Assembly (NCBI GenBank): GCA_035286365.1 | Contig: DATHJZ010000212.1 | Coordinates: forward strand, 1-29,878 | Origin: CADEED01 sp035286365 | GTDB taxonomy: Bacteria; Pseudomonadota; Gammaproteobacteria; Steroidobacterales; Steroidobacteraceae | Length of the DNA stretch: 29,878 nt | Direction of reading: 5' to 3' | In this document: one piece after another, positions 1 to 7,387 of the stretch | Numbering within the stretch: position 1 is the stretch's first letter | Layout of the letters: the number at the start of each line of letters is the position of its first letter | Position numbers and translations under genes: made by a program | Notes under the pieces: model-generated | The model's database searches: none | Told to the model about the DNA's origin: nothing | What the model saw: only the letters and a program-made list of their open reading frames with translations

Positions 1-422
1 GCCAGGTGCAGCTGCGTGACCATGCCCTTGGAGAGCTGGCGCACGCGGCTGTCCATCTTGATGTCGGTCTTCGCGAGAAATTCCACTGCGCGCTTGCGAT
101 CGAAGCGCGGATGTACGCCGGCGACGAATTCGACGGCCTGCGAAACCTTGAGCCAGCGCGGCAGCACCGCGACGTCGGCGATGAAGCACACTTCTTCCAT
201 GAGCCGGTCGCGCTCGGTGCGCGGATCCAGGCCCAGCACTTTCAGTTCGCCGTCGAACGAGGTGAGTCCGAGGATGGCCTTGATGGCGGTGGTCTTGCCG
301 GCGCCGTTCGGGCCGATCAGGCCGACGATGCGGCCGGGCTGAACGTTCAGGTCGATGCCACGAAGCACCTGCGTGCTGCCGTAGCTCTTCGTGAGACCGC
401 GAGCTTCAATGATTGCTGTCAT
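1..422 (-). CDS. ABC transporter ATP-binding protein (partial, 3' end outside window)
   Basis: This is the N-terminal 140 residues of an ABC ATPase, which would hydrolyse ATP at the inner membrane to drive a permease encoded beyond the window edge. The Walker A motif GPNGAGKTT lies at residues 37-45. The sequence is cut inside the signature region (QLSKGMVTQL), so Walker B and the H-loop are not visible. The start is the ATG at 420-422, and the first 17 bases overlap the end of the GntR gene, implying translational coupling. A YtrA-type repressor in front of an ABC ATPase is the classic ytr-like arrangement, often linked to export or stress from envelope-active compounds. The substrate cannot be told from the sequence. 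Confidence 0.93.
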   Translation of the reverse strand, partial: MTAIIEARGLTKSYGSTQVLRGIDLNVQPGRIVGLIGPNGAGKTTAIKAILGLTSFDGELKVLGLDPRTERDRLMEEVCFIADVAVLPRWLKVSQAVEFVAGVHPRFDRKRAVEFLAKTDIKMDSRVRQLSKGMVTQLHL

Positions 423-828
423 CTTCTTCGCCTGCGTTGGCTTGGGTCGGGAACGGCTGGGATACGGTTCCAGCTTTCTCGCCACGTTTGATGAGTTCTT
501 CGGTCGTGAAGCCGAGCCGCGCAATAGTTGCGTAGACCTTCGGCCACTCCGTTTCGAGGAAATATGTACGTTCGTCTTTCATAAGTGCCTGTCGCGCTCC
601 GGTGTTCACGAACATGCCGCGGCCGCGTTTCTTCTCGACCAGTTGCTCATCGACGAGCTGCTGGTATCCCTTGAGAACGGTCAGCGGGTTGAGACGAAAC
701 TCTGCCGCAACCGCGCGCACCGAGGGGAGCGGATCACCCTCTTTGAGGACGCCCTCGAGGATCATCGCCACCACCCGATCGCGCAGCTGCCGGTAAATCG
801 GCTGGCTATCGTCCCACTGCGGGTCCAT
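406..828 (-). CDS. GntR-family transcriptional regulator, YtrA subfamily
   Basis: A 140-residue repressor-type regulator. Residues 10-75 form the GntR winged helix (QPIYRQLRDRV, then GDPLPSVRAVA, then LNPLTVLKGYQQL and a GRGMFV wing). The C-terminal part is only about 60 residues, the short tail that defines the YtrA subfamily, which lacks the large ligand-binding domain of FadR or HutC types. The start at 828 has GGAG 8 bases upstream. It lies between a 50-residue membrane peptide (17-base gap) and an overlapping ABC ATPase, so the three genes form one operon. Autoregulation through the inverted repeat at 1051-1080 is likely. The effector is unknown. Confidence 0.92.
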   Translation of the reverse strand: MDPQWDDSQPIYRQLRDRVVAMILEGVLKEGDPLPSVRAVAAEFRLNPLTVLKGYQQLVDEQLVEKKRGRGMFVNTGARQALMKDERTYFLETEWPKVYATIARLGFTTEELIKRGEKAGTVSQPFPTQANAGEEDDSNH

Positions 829-845
829 CAGAGAGCTCCAGTGTC

Positions 846-998
846 CTAGCGGACCGAGGCAACCAGGGCGGCCGCGAAGCTGTAGTCGCGCTGGGCGAGC
901 TTGGCGTCGAGCGAGCTCGTGAACGAGTAGCTCAGAGCCAGGGTCACGGCGAGTGCGGCGAACGCGCTGGCTACGGATTTGAGGTTCAGGGTCTTCAT
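846..998 (-). CDS. Small exported or membrane peptide (50 aa) heading the GntR-ABC operon
   Basis: An open frame of 50 residues beginning MKTLNLKSVASAFAALAVTL. A single hydrophobic segment at about residues 8-25 fits a signal peptide or membrane helix, followed by a short polar tail. The start ATG is preceded by a good ribosome binding site, AAGGAGA, with an 8-base or shorter spacer. The stop at 846-848 lies 17 bases before the gntR start, and the operator-like repeat at 1051-1080 is about 50 bases upstream. I do not recognise the family. Position and ribosome binding site argue that it is translated and co-regulated with the ABC transporter, perhaps as a small subunit or stress peptide, but this is inference. 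Confidence 0.7.
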   Translation of the reverse strand: MKTLNLKSVASAFAALAVTLALSYSFTSSLDAKLAQRDYSFAAALVASVR

Positions 999-1050
999 GG
1001 TCGTCTCCTTCAGTTTCGTGGCGCCTCGCCCTATGCGATTCGCCCTACGT

Positions 1051-1080
1051 GTTGGTGTTATATATAACTACAACACCAAC
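1051..1080 (-). promoter_or_regulatory. Inverted repeat, probable YtrA/GntR operator overlapping the operon promoter
   Basis: Two perfect 9-base arms, GTTGGTGTT (1051-1059) and AACACCAAC (1072-1080), are separated by 12 bases. Inside them GGTG (1054-1057) and CACC (1074-1077) are exactly 16 bases apart. From memory, GGTG-N16-CACC is the motif reported for Xanthomonas YtrA-type regulators; I could not check this. Reading toward the operon, TTGTTT (-35) and TATATA (-10) with about 18 bases between them overlap the repeat, so bound repressor would block RNA polymerase. The site is AT-rich in an otherwise GC-rich region. Confidence 0.72.
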
Positions 1081-1160
1081 TCAGAAACAAGCCCTAACCC
1101 AAAAAATATTCGTGGTGCGTTGCAAGCCATGAGGCGATCAAATCCGGCGCGGGAGCCCAC

Positions 1161-1370
1161 ATGAAGTCTAAGTTGCTGTTTATCTTCGGTATTGTCATTG
1201 CCCACGGGGCGGTGGCAGCCGGCCTGATGCACGACTTGTCGTCCCCGCAGCGCGGCGTCGCGCTGAGCTGCACGAATCTACCCACCGCCGATCCGTATTT
1301 CGCGCCGCCGCGCGAACTCCTCGCCCTCGTCTCAGTTCCCCTGACCGCCGGGGAAGTGATGCAGCCGTGA
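1161..1370 (+). CDS. Small exported protein (69 aa) upstream of ECF sigma factor
   Basis: A 69-residue protein starting MKSKLLFIFGIVIAHGAVAA, where residues 4-20 form a hydrophobic signal or anchor segment. The rest is polar and proline-containing, with one cysteine after the segment (SCTNLP). The start has GGGAG 6 bases upstream. It points in the same direction as the sigma factor that begins 90 bases after its stop. I do not recognise the family. It could be an envelope component that feeds the sigma/anti-sigma circuit, but nothing in the sequence shows that. Confidence 0.6.
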   Translation: MKSKLLFIFGIVIAHGAVAAGLMHDLSSPQRGVALSCTNLPTADPYFAPPRELLALVSVPLTAGEVMQP

Positions 1371-1459
1371 ACGCTGCAGTCATGACGGTGGAAGGTCTCA
1401 CTACTTCGGAAAGCTCGACGCGCTTCGCGCGCACAGCGCGCCCGCGTACAGTCGACGCG

Positions 1460-2023
1460 ATGAGTGAAGACGAAGACGCGCAATTGATGCTCGCGTATGC
1501 GCGCGGACAAATGGGCGCTTTCGAAACACTCTATGCCCGCCACCGCGGCGCGCTGTATCGCTACCTCGTGCGCCAGGCGCGCGACGGGGAAGTCGCCAAC
1601 GATCTGTTCCAGGAAGTGTGGAGCCGCGTGATCGTGAATCGCGCACGCTACGAACCGCGCGCGAAATTCCGCACGTTTCTCTTCACGCTTGCGCACAACT
1701 GCTTCATCGATCACTGTCGCCGTGCGAAGAGCCGGCCGCAGGGCTTGAAAGTGGAAGACGCGGATGCCGCGGACCTGCTGCCGGCGGACGACGAAGAACT
1801 GCCGGATGTCCAGCTGGCGCGCGACGAGGGCACGCGTCGTTATCGCGCAGCGCTGGCCGCGCTGCCCGCGGAGCAACGCGACGTCTATCTACTGCACGAG
1901 GAGTCCGATCTGTCGCTCGAGGAAATCGCACGGGTCACAGGCGTCGGCGCCGAAACAGCGAAGAGCCGCCTGCGTTACGCCGTGGGCAAACTGAAAGCGG
2001 CGCTCGCCGTGGCGGAGACCTGA
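1460..2023 (+). CDS. ECF-type RNA polymerase sigma factor (sigma-70 family)
   Basis: A 187-residue alternative sigma factor. Region 2 is seen at about residues 9-80 (LMLAYARGQMGAFETLYARH, then DLFQEVWSRV and FRTFLFTLAHNCFIDHCRR). Region 4 lies at about 120-180 (LAALPAEQRDVYLLHEESDL followed by the helix-turn-helix EEIARVTGVGAETAKSRLRYA). Regions 1.1 and 3 are absent, as expected for the ECF group. The open frame extends upstream to a GTG at 1367 overlapping the small gene's stop, but MSEDEDAQ at 1460 matches where such proteins usually begin. Neither start has a strong ribosome binding site. The stop overlaps the next start (TGATG), implying coupling to its probable regulator. Confidence 0.93.
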   Translation: MSEDEDAQLMLAYARGQMGAFETLYARHRGALYRYLVRQARDGEVANDLFQEVWSRVIVNRARYEPRAKFRTFLFTLAHNCFIDHCRRAKSRPQGLKVEDADAADLLPADDEELPDVQLARDEGTRRYRAALAALPAEQRDVYLLHEESDLSLEEIARVTGVGAETAKSRLRYAVGKLKAALAVAET

Positions 2024-2787
2024 TGAACCGCCCCGATGACGAATTCGACGATTTCATCGCGCGCCGCAAGCCCATTTTCAGCCGCCCCGATGAACCTCTC
2101 GAGCCGCCCGATGAACTCGATCGCGTCGTTCTGCGGCAGGCCCGCGAGGCCATCCAGGGCGATCGTCCGCAGCGAGTATTCAAGGGGCCGCGTTGGGGCG
2201 CGCCGCTGGCGATTGCCGCCACGCTGGTGCTCGCCATCAGCGCGATTCTGCACGTCGGCATGCCCGCAAAGGACGCTCCGGTCCCCACGGTGACGGTGCA
2301 GACGATCTCACAGCGTCTCGAGAACGCGCCGGCGCCGGCTGCGCGCTCGCCGACGCCTAACAACTACGCGCCCGCCGCAGTCGCGGCACCCGCCGCCCGT
2401 GCCGCAGCCGCGGATTCGAGCGGCGCGGTCGTCGTCGACCTCGACGACAGCGCGCGTGCGCCGATGGCTGCGGGTGGCGGCCTCGTGTCCGAGGAGGAAG
2501 CCAATCGTTACGCCTCCGCACCAGCCGCCGCGCCGATGGCGGGCGCGGTCATCGACGACCCGGTCAGCGGCTCGCAGACGGTGGTCACGGACGTTTCTCC
2601 GCCGCCGACTGAAGCCGAGCGCGCCGTGGCCAAGGCAGCTCCGGCGCCCGCGTTCCGTCGCGACCCCAAGATCTGGCTCGCCGAGATCGAGCGGCTGCGC
2701 GCGGCGGGCAAAGGCGCGCAGGCCGATGCCGAGTTCGCGGAGTACAAGCGCGAGCATCGGGCCTACGCGGTCGCTCCCGATCGCTAG
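2023..2787 (+). CDS. Single-pass membrane protein, probable regulator of the upstream ECF sigma factor
   Basis: A 254-residue protein with a charged cytoplasmic N-terminus (residues 1-65, rich in D, E and P), one membrane helix at about 66-82 (LAIAATLVLAISAILHV) and a long Ala/Pro-rich periplasmic part. The C-terminus holds a charged helix (DPKIWLAEIERLRAAGKGAQ) resembling a sequence found near the end of proteins encoded next to sigma factors in related bacteria. The start overlaps the sigma stop codon. The topology and coupling fit an anti-sigma factor, but there is no HxxxCxxC zinc motif, so membership of the ZAS group is excluded. The role is inferred from position and topology only. Confidence 0.75.
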   Translation: MNRPDDEFDDFIARRKPIFSRPDEPLEPPDELDRVVLRQAREAIQGDRPQRVFKGPRWGAPLAIAATLVLAISAILHVGMPAKDAPVPTVTVQTISQRLENAPAPAARSPTPNNYAPAAVAAPAARAAAADSSGAVVVDLDDSARAPMAAGGGLVSEEEANRYASAPAAAPMAGAVIDDPVSGSQTVVTDVSPPPTEAERAVAKAAPAPAFRRDPKIWLAEIERLRAAGKGAQADAEFAEYKREHRAYAVAPDR

Positions 2788-2820
2788 GCAGTTACCTCAA
2801 CAGCGGTCGCGCGAGCTCCC

Positions 2821-2829
2821 TGCTAGAAT
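2821..2829 (+). promoter_or_regulatory. Extended -10 promoter element of mdh
   Basis: TGCTAGAAT is a TGn-extended -10 box lying about 50 bases before the mdh start. No clear -35 box is seen 17 bases upstream, which is typical of extended -10 promoters. Transcription would start at about 2836, inside the hairpin that follows. Confidence 0.5.
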
Positions 2830-2832
2830 TCC

Positions 2833-2850
2833 GGCCCGCATTTTCGGGCC
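2833..2850 (+). terminator. Hairpin GGCCCG/CGGGCC followed by TGTTTT
   Basis: A perfect 6-bp stem (2833-2838 with 2845-2850) with loop CATTTT is followed by TGTTTTCC. It sits 45 bases after the stop of the sigma-operon membrane protein and could be a short intrinsic terminator for that operon. It also overlaps the expected start of the mdh transcript, so it may instead be a 5' leader stem. The two roles cannot be separated from the sequence. Confidence 0.4.
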
Positions 2851-2878
2851 TGTTTTCCTGCCGCTTGGAGCTCCTTCG

Positions 2879-3856
2879 ATGAAACCCGCAGTCAATGTCG
2901 CCATCACCGGTGCCGCCGGCCAGATCGGTTATGCCCTGGCCTTCCGCGTCGCCTCCGGACAGATGTTGGGGGCCGATACGCCGGTCAACCTGCACCTGCT
3001 GGAAGTCACACCGGCGCTGCCACAGCTCGCGGGCGTCGTCATGGAACTCAATGACTGTGCGTTTCCGACGCTGAACAGGATCGTCGCCACCGATGACGCG
3101 CGCCTCGCCTTCAAGGATTGCCAGGCTGCATTGCTGGTCGGTGCGCGCCCGCGCGGCCCGGGCATGGAGCGCAAGGATCTGCTGATGGCGAACGCGCAGA
3201 TCTTCTCCGCGCAGGGCAAGGCGATGAACGAGGTCGCGGACCGCAACATCCGCGTGCTGGTCGTCGGCAACCCGGCGAACACCAACGCGATGATCGCGCG
3301 CGCCAACGCGAAAGATCTCAACCCGCGCAATTTCACCGCGATGACGCGCCTCGATCACAACCGCGCCGTGTCGCAGCTCGCCGAGAAGACCGGCAGCCAC
3401 GTCACCAAGGTCAGCAAGATGCTGATCTGGGGCAATCACTCCGCGACGCAGTATCCGGACCTCAACTTCTGCAGCGTCGATGGCAAGGCCGCGCACAGCC
3501 TCGTCGACCGCAAGTGGTACGAAGACACCTTCATTCCCACGGTGCAGCAGCGCGGCGCCGCCATCATCAAGGCGCGCGGCGCCTCCTCGGCCGCGTCGGC
3601 GGCTTCGGCCGCCATCGACCACATGCGCGACTGGCACCTGGGCACCGCCGCCGACAACTTCATCAGCATGGCCGTGCCCGCGGACGGCAGCTACGGGATC
3701 AAGGAAGGCGTGGTGTATTCGTATCCGGTCACCACGGCCAACGGCGACTACAAGATCGTGCAGGGCCTGGGGGTGGACGACTTCTCGCGCAAGCGCATGG
3801 ACGCCACGGACAAGGAACTGCGCGAAGAGCGCGACGGCGTCAAGGAATTGATCTAG
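2879..3856 (+). CDS. mdh: Malate dehydrogenase
   Basis: A 325-residue NAD-dependent malate dehydrogenase that interconverts malate and oxaloacetate in the TCA cycle, in the cytoplasm. The Rossmann motif is GAAGQIG at residues 10-16. The substrate loop carries ARPRGPGMER, with arginines binding the dicarboxylate. The catalytic pair is D159 (in TRLDHNRA) and H187 (in WGNHSATQ). Its length and sequence fit the group 2 type found in Xanthomonas, Burkholderia and Thermus, not the E. coli type. The start at 2879 has GGAG 8 bases upstream; the longer open frame before it is not coding. It is transcribed alone from an extended -10 promoter and converges on a methyltransferase gene with no gap between stop codons. 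Confidence 0.98.
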   Translation: MKPAVNVAITGAAGQIGYALAFRVASGQMLGADTPVNLHLLEVTPALPQLAGVVMELNDCAFPTLNRIVATDDARLAFKDCQAALLVGARPRGPGMERKDLLMANAQIFSAQGKAMNEVADRNIRVLVVGNPANTNAMIARANAKDLNPRNFTAMTRLDHNRAVSQLAEKTGSHVTKVSKMLIWGNHSATQYPDLNFCSVDGKAAHSLVDRKWYEDTFIPTVQQRGAAIIKARGASSAASAASAAIDHMRDWHLGTAADNFISMAVPADGSYGIKEGVVYSYPVTTANGDYKIVQGLGVDDFSRKRMDATDKELREERDGVKELI

Positions 3857-4618
3857 TTAGTCCGGCGGCGGGTGCAGGCGCCCGGCGCGCAGCCCCAGCG
3901 GCATGCGCAACGGCACGGTGACACCTGTGCCCGGCCAGATCGCGCCCAGTGAGTCGGCCAGCAGCGGCACCGGATCCGTGCCGAGCGCCTTGCGGTAGCG
4001 CGTGGTCGCGGACCAGCTGCTCACATAGCCGAGCACCTGCGGCAGCGTCCACTGAAGCTCGAGCCCGAACGGCGGTGCCTCCACCAGCCTGAAGGGGAAC
4101 GGCAACGTCGCGTAGTTGGCTTCGATGTGCGCCCGTTCGGGCGGCCAGTACGGCCCCACCACGCCGCTGTAGAACTCGAGAAAGCAACTGTCGAGTTGCG
4201 CATCGACGAAGCGTGGCCGCGGATAGTTCCACACGACCAGCAAGGCACCGGGACGCGCAACGCGCCGGGCCTCCGCATAGAACGCGTCGACGTCGAACCA
4301 GTGCAGCGCCTGCGCGACGGTCACCAACGCCACCGACGCATCGCCCAGCCCCGAGCGTTCGGCCGGCGCCACCGCATAACGCACGCGCTGATGCGGCCTG
4401 GCCGCGCCTATCTGCTCGGGCGCGACATCGGTGGCATACACCTCCTCGAAGTATTCGGCCAACGCGGTGCTCGCCTGACCGCTGCCACAGCCGCAATCCC
4501 ACACTGCATCCAGCGACGGAGAAACGCGCGCGAGCCACGCAAACAGCTCCGGTGGATAGCCGGGACGAAAGTTCGCGTACTCACGCGCGACGGTGGCGAA
4601 GAGTTCGGCATTCGACAT
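3857..4618 (-). CDS. Class I SAM-dependent methyltransferase
   Basis: A 253-residue cytoplasmic methyltransferase. The SAM-binding motif I is WDCGCGSGQAST (residues 40-51), followed by the acidic strand end YATDVAPEQI and motif VTVAQALHWFDVDAFYAEAR, typical of Methyltransf_11 proteins of the UbiE/TAM-like group. The N-terminus YANFRPGYPPELF is a hallmark of this subfamily, related to trans-aconitate methyltransferase and yeast Crg1/Tmt1-like enzymes. The substrate is unknown. AAAAAGGCGGC stands just before the start and gives a ribosome binding site. The gene is alone on its strand, with its stop abutting the mdh stop, and diverges from fadE across 203 bases. Confidence 0.9.
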   Translation of the reverse strand: MSNAELFATVAREYANFRPGYPPELFAWLARVSPSLDAVWDCGCGSGQASTALAEYFEEVYATDVAPEQIGAARPHQRVRYAVAPAERSGLGDASVALVTVAQALHWFDVDAFYAEARRVARPGALLVVWNYPRPRFVDAQLDSCFLEFYSGVVGPYWPPERAHIEANYATLPFPFRLVEAPPFGLELQWTLPQVLGYVSSWSATTRYRKALGTDPVPLLADSLGAIWPGTGVTVPLRMPLGLRAGRLHPPPD

Positions 4619-4789
4619 GCCGCCTTTTTACGCCTGCCGCGCACCCAAGCCAAAAACCCGTGCGCGGCCGGCCGCGACGCGGCGGGCCGCGAAGCCCTGC
4701 GGCGCGACGGCCGAGCGCCGGCAGCCGTGCGAGGGCCGCAGTCTCGAAGGCCTGTCGTAAGGGCGCGCCACCCCGCGGAAATGGCTATA

Positions 4790-4807
4790 GTTTCGCAACT
4801 GCGAAAC
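4790..4807. promoter_or_regulatory. 18-bp palindrome in front of fadE, probable operator
   Basis: GTTTCGCA (4790-4797) and TGCGAAAC (4800-4807) form a perfect 8-base inverted repeat around AC. The left arm overlaps a -10-like TATAGT (4786-4791), and the right arm runs into the ribosome binding region, 14 bases from the fadE ATG. Binding would block transcription of fadE. The arm order GTTTC...GAAAC differs from the PsrA motif of Pseudomonas (GAAAC...GTTTC), so the regulator is unknown; a TetR-type fatty-acid regulator is a guess. The rest of 4619-4789 is GC-rich with nothing else recognised. Confidence 0.6.
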
Positions 4808-4821
4808 GAGGGGCTTCTTCT

Positions 4822-7377
4822 ATGCTCGGCGCAATCCTGGTCATTCTTTCCCTGATCGCCGGCGCCGCCTACGTGGCAGAGGTCGGCACGGGCTTTACGC
4901 TGCTGTTCATCGGCGCCGTGATTTTCATGGCGTACAAGCGGTTGCCGCTCATCGCATTCACCGCGGTCTTCACGCTGCTGCTCGCCACCTACACGTATTT
5001 CGCGCCGCCGGCCGGAATCTGGAAGGGCCTCCTGTGGGTGCTGCTCGCCGCGCTGTGGCTGTTCAACCTGCGGCCGCTGCGCAAGGCGCTGATCACGCGG
5101 CCGTTCATGCGGGCATACATGCGCCTGCTGCCCTCGATGTCGCAGACCGAGAAGGAAGCGCTCGAAGCCGGCACCGTGTGGTGGGACGGCGAACTGTTCA
5201 CCGGCAAGCCGAAGTTCGAGAAGTTGTTGGCCGCCAAGGCGCCGCAACTCAATGCCGAGGAACAGGCCTTCATCGACGGTCCATGCGAAGAACTGTGCCG
5301 CATGTACGACGACTGGGATGTCACGCACAAGCGCGGCGACATGCCGCCCAAGGTGTGGGACTACCTCAAGAGCAAGGGCTTCTTCGCGATGATCATCCCG
5401 AAGAAGTACGGCGGCCTGGAGTTCTCCGCGTACGCCCACTCCTGCGTGCTGGTGAAGCTCGCGAGCCGCTCCGGATTGCTCGCGGCTACCACGGCCGTGC
5501 CCAATTCGCTCGGCCCCGCAGAACTGCTCAACCACTATGGCACCGAGGAACAGAAGGACCACTATCTACCGCGCCTGGCGCGCGGCGAGGACGTGCCGTG
5601 TTTCGCGTTGACTCATCCGCGCGCCGGTTCCGACGCCGCCTCGTTGCCCGATACCGGCGTGGTCTGCAAGGGCATGTGGCAGGGCAAGGAGATCACGGGC
5701 CTCAAACTCAACTTTTCCAAACGCTACATCACGCTCGCGCCGATTGCGACGGTGGTCGGCCTCGCGTTCCGGCTCTACGATCCCGACAGGTTGTTAGGCA
5801 CAGACAAGGTCGACTACGGCATCACCTGCGCGCTGATCCCGCGCAACACTGCGGGCCTCATCATCGGCCGCCGGCATTTCCCGCTCAACGTGCCGTTCCA
5901 GAACGGTCCGCTGTCGGGCAAGGATGTATTCGTGCCGCTCGACGTGATCATCGGCGGCGTGCCGATGGCCGGCCAGGGCTGGCGCATGCTGGTCGAGCAA
6001 TTGTCGGTGGGCCGCTGCATTTCGCTGCCGTCGAACGCCACCGGTGGCGCCAAGGCCGGCGTGTTCGCATCGGGCGCCTACACGCGCATCCGCCGCCAGT
6101 TCAACATGCCGGTGGGCAAGTTCGAAGGCGTGGAAGCCGTGCTGGCGCGCATGGTGGGCTACACCTACACGATGGATGCGGCCCGTTCGGTCACGGCGGG
6201 CGCCATCGATGGCGGCGAGAAGCCTTCGGTACCGTCGGCCATGCTCAAGTATCACGTCACCGAGATGGGCCGGCAGGTTTCGAACGACGCGATGGACGTG
6301 CACGGCGGCAAGGGCATCCAGCTGGGCCCGCGCAACTATCTCGGCCGCCATTACCAGGTGGTCCCGGTGGCGATCACGGTCGAGGGCGCGAACATTCTCA
6401 CGCGCTCGCTCATCATCTTCGGCCAGGGCGCGATCCGCTGCCATCCGTTCGTGCTGAAAGAGATGAATGCCGCGCGCAATCCCGACCGCAAGCAAGGCGT
6501 CGATCAATTCGACAGCGCGTTGTTCGGTCACGTCGGCTTCACGATCAGCAACGCGGTGCGCTCGTTCGTGATGGCGCTGACGCATGCGCGCTTCACGCAC
6601 GTCCCCGAGGTGGGCGAGACGAAACGCTACTACCAGCACATCGTGCGTTTCTCGGCATCGTTCGCCTTCGCGGTGGACGTCGCGATGCTCACGCTCGGCG
6701 GTTACCTCAAGAAGAAGGAAAACCTCTCCGCGCGTCTCGGCGACGTGCTCTCGGCCATGTACCTGGCATCGATGGTGCTCAAGCATCACGAGAACCAGGG
6801 ACGTCCCGCCGAGGATCTGCCGGTGGTCGAGTGGGCGTGCCGCAACCAGCTCTACAAGGCCCAGGAGCAGCTGCACGATTTCCTGCGCAATTTTCCGAAC
6901 CGCTTCCTGGGCGGCGTCATGCGCGCGCTGATCTTCCCCGGTGGCCGCGCATATTCGGCGCCCAGCGACCGGCTCGGCCGCACGCTGGCCGACGCCGTGC
7001 TCAACGTCACCGATGTGCGCGACCGCCTCTGCAAGTACGTGTACCGCACACTCGAACCCGGCAATCCGCTCGGCCTGCTGCAGGAAGCACTGGTGATGTC
7101 GCAGACCGCGGAGCCCGTGGAAAAACGCATCCGCGTCGAAGGCGTGAAGGCCGGCAAGGTGACGGCGCTCGATGTGCCCGGGCAGATCGCTCAGGCGCAG
7201 GCACAAGGGATCATTTCGGAGACCGAAGCCGCGATGCTGCGCGATTACGATCGCAAGGTCATGGAGCTCATCAGCGTCGACGATTTCGAAAGTCACGAGC
7301 TCGCAGCGCAGGCGCAACCTGCGCCGGGTTCGCTCGACGTGAACGACTTCCATCGCAACTCGGGCCAGGTCGCTTGA
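4822..7377 (+). CDS. fadE: Acyl-CoA dehydrogenase, FadE type
   Basis: An 851-residue enzyme catalysing the first step of fatty acid beta-oxidation, acyl-CoA to trans-2-enoyl-CoA, with FAD. As in E. coli FadE (about 814 residues), it begins with hydrophobic segments (residues 1-20, 22-60 and 65-85) that place it at the inner membrane. The dehydrogenase domains follow: N-terminal helices at about 130-250 (FFAMIIPKKYGGLEFSAYA), a beta domain with CFALTHPRAGSDAASLPDTG, and C-terminal helices with NDAMDVHGGKGIQLGPRNYL. A roughly 280-residue C-terminal extension typical of FadE completes it. The open frame extends upstream to 4213, but the ATG at 4822 follows GAGGGG and starts the expected membrane segment. 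A palindrome 14 bases upstream suggests repression. Confidence 0.96.
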   Translation: MLGAILVILSLIAGAAYVAEVGTGFTLLFIGAVIFMAYKRLPLIAFTAVFTLLLATYTYFAPPAGIWKGLLWVLLAALWLFNLRPLRKALITRPFMRAYMRLLPSMSQTEKEALEAGTVWWDGELFTGKPKFEKLLAAKAPQLNAEEQAFIDGPCEELCRMYDDWDVTHKRGDMPPKVWDYLKSKGFFAMIIPKKYGGLEFSAYAHSCVLVKLASRSGLLAATTAVPNSLGPAELLNHYGTEEQKDHYLPRLARGEDVPCFALTHPRAGSDAASLPDTGVVCKGMWQGKEITGLKLNFSKRYITLAPIATVVGLAFRLYDPDRLLGTDKVDYGITCALIPRNTAGLIIGRRHFPLNVPFQNGPLSGKDVFVPLDVIIGGVPMAGQGWRMLVEQLSVGRCISLPSNATGGAKAGVFASGAYTRIRRQFNMPVGKFEGVEAVLARMVGYTYTMDAARSVTAGAIDGGEKPSVPSAMLKYHVTEMGRQVSNDAMDVHGGKGIQLGPRNYLGRHYQVVPVAITVEGANILTRSLIIFGQGAIRCHPFVLKEMNAARNPDRKQGVDQFDSALFGHVGFTISNAVRSFVMALTHARFTHVPEVGETKRYYQHIVRFSASFAFAVDVAMLTLGGYLKKKENLSARLGDVLSAMYLASMVLKHHENQGRPAEDLPVVEWACRNQLYKAQEQLHDFLRNFPNRFLGGVMRALIFPGGRAYSAPSDRLGRTLADAVLNVTDVRDRLCKYVYRTLEPGNPLGLLQEALVMSQTAEPVEKRIRVEGVKAGKVTALDVPGQIAQAQAQGIISETEAAMLRDYDRKVMELISVDDFESHELAAQAQPAPGSLDVNDFHRNSGQVA

Positions 7378-7387
7378 ACCTGCGCCG

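Noticed and set aside
1427..1441. GCGCGC-ACA-GCGCGC hairpin before the sigma factor start
   Set aside because: Simple alternating GC arms arise easily in this composition and no role is indicated.
4408..5562. Minus-strand open frame crossing the methyltransferase start and fadE
   Set aside because: It overlaps two well-supported genes and has no domain.
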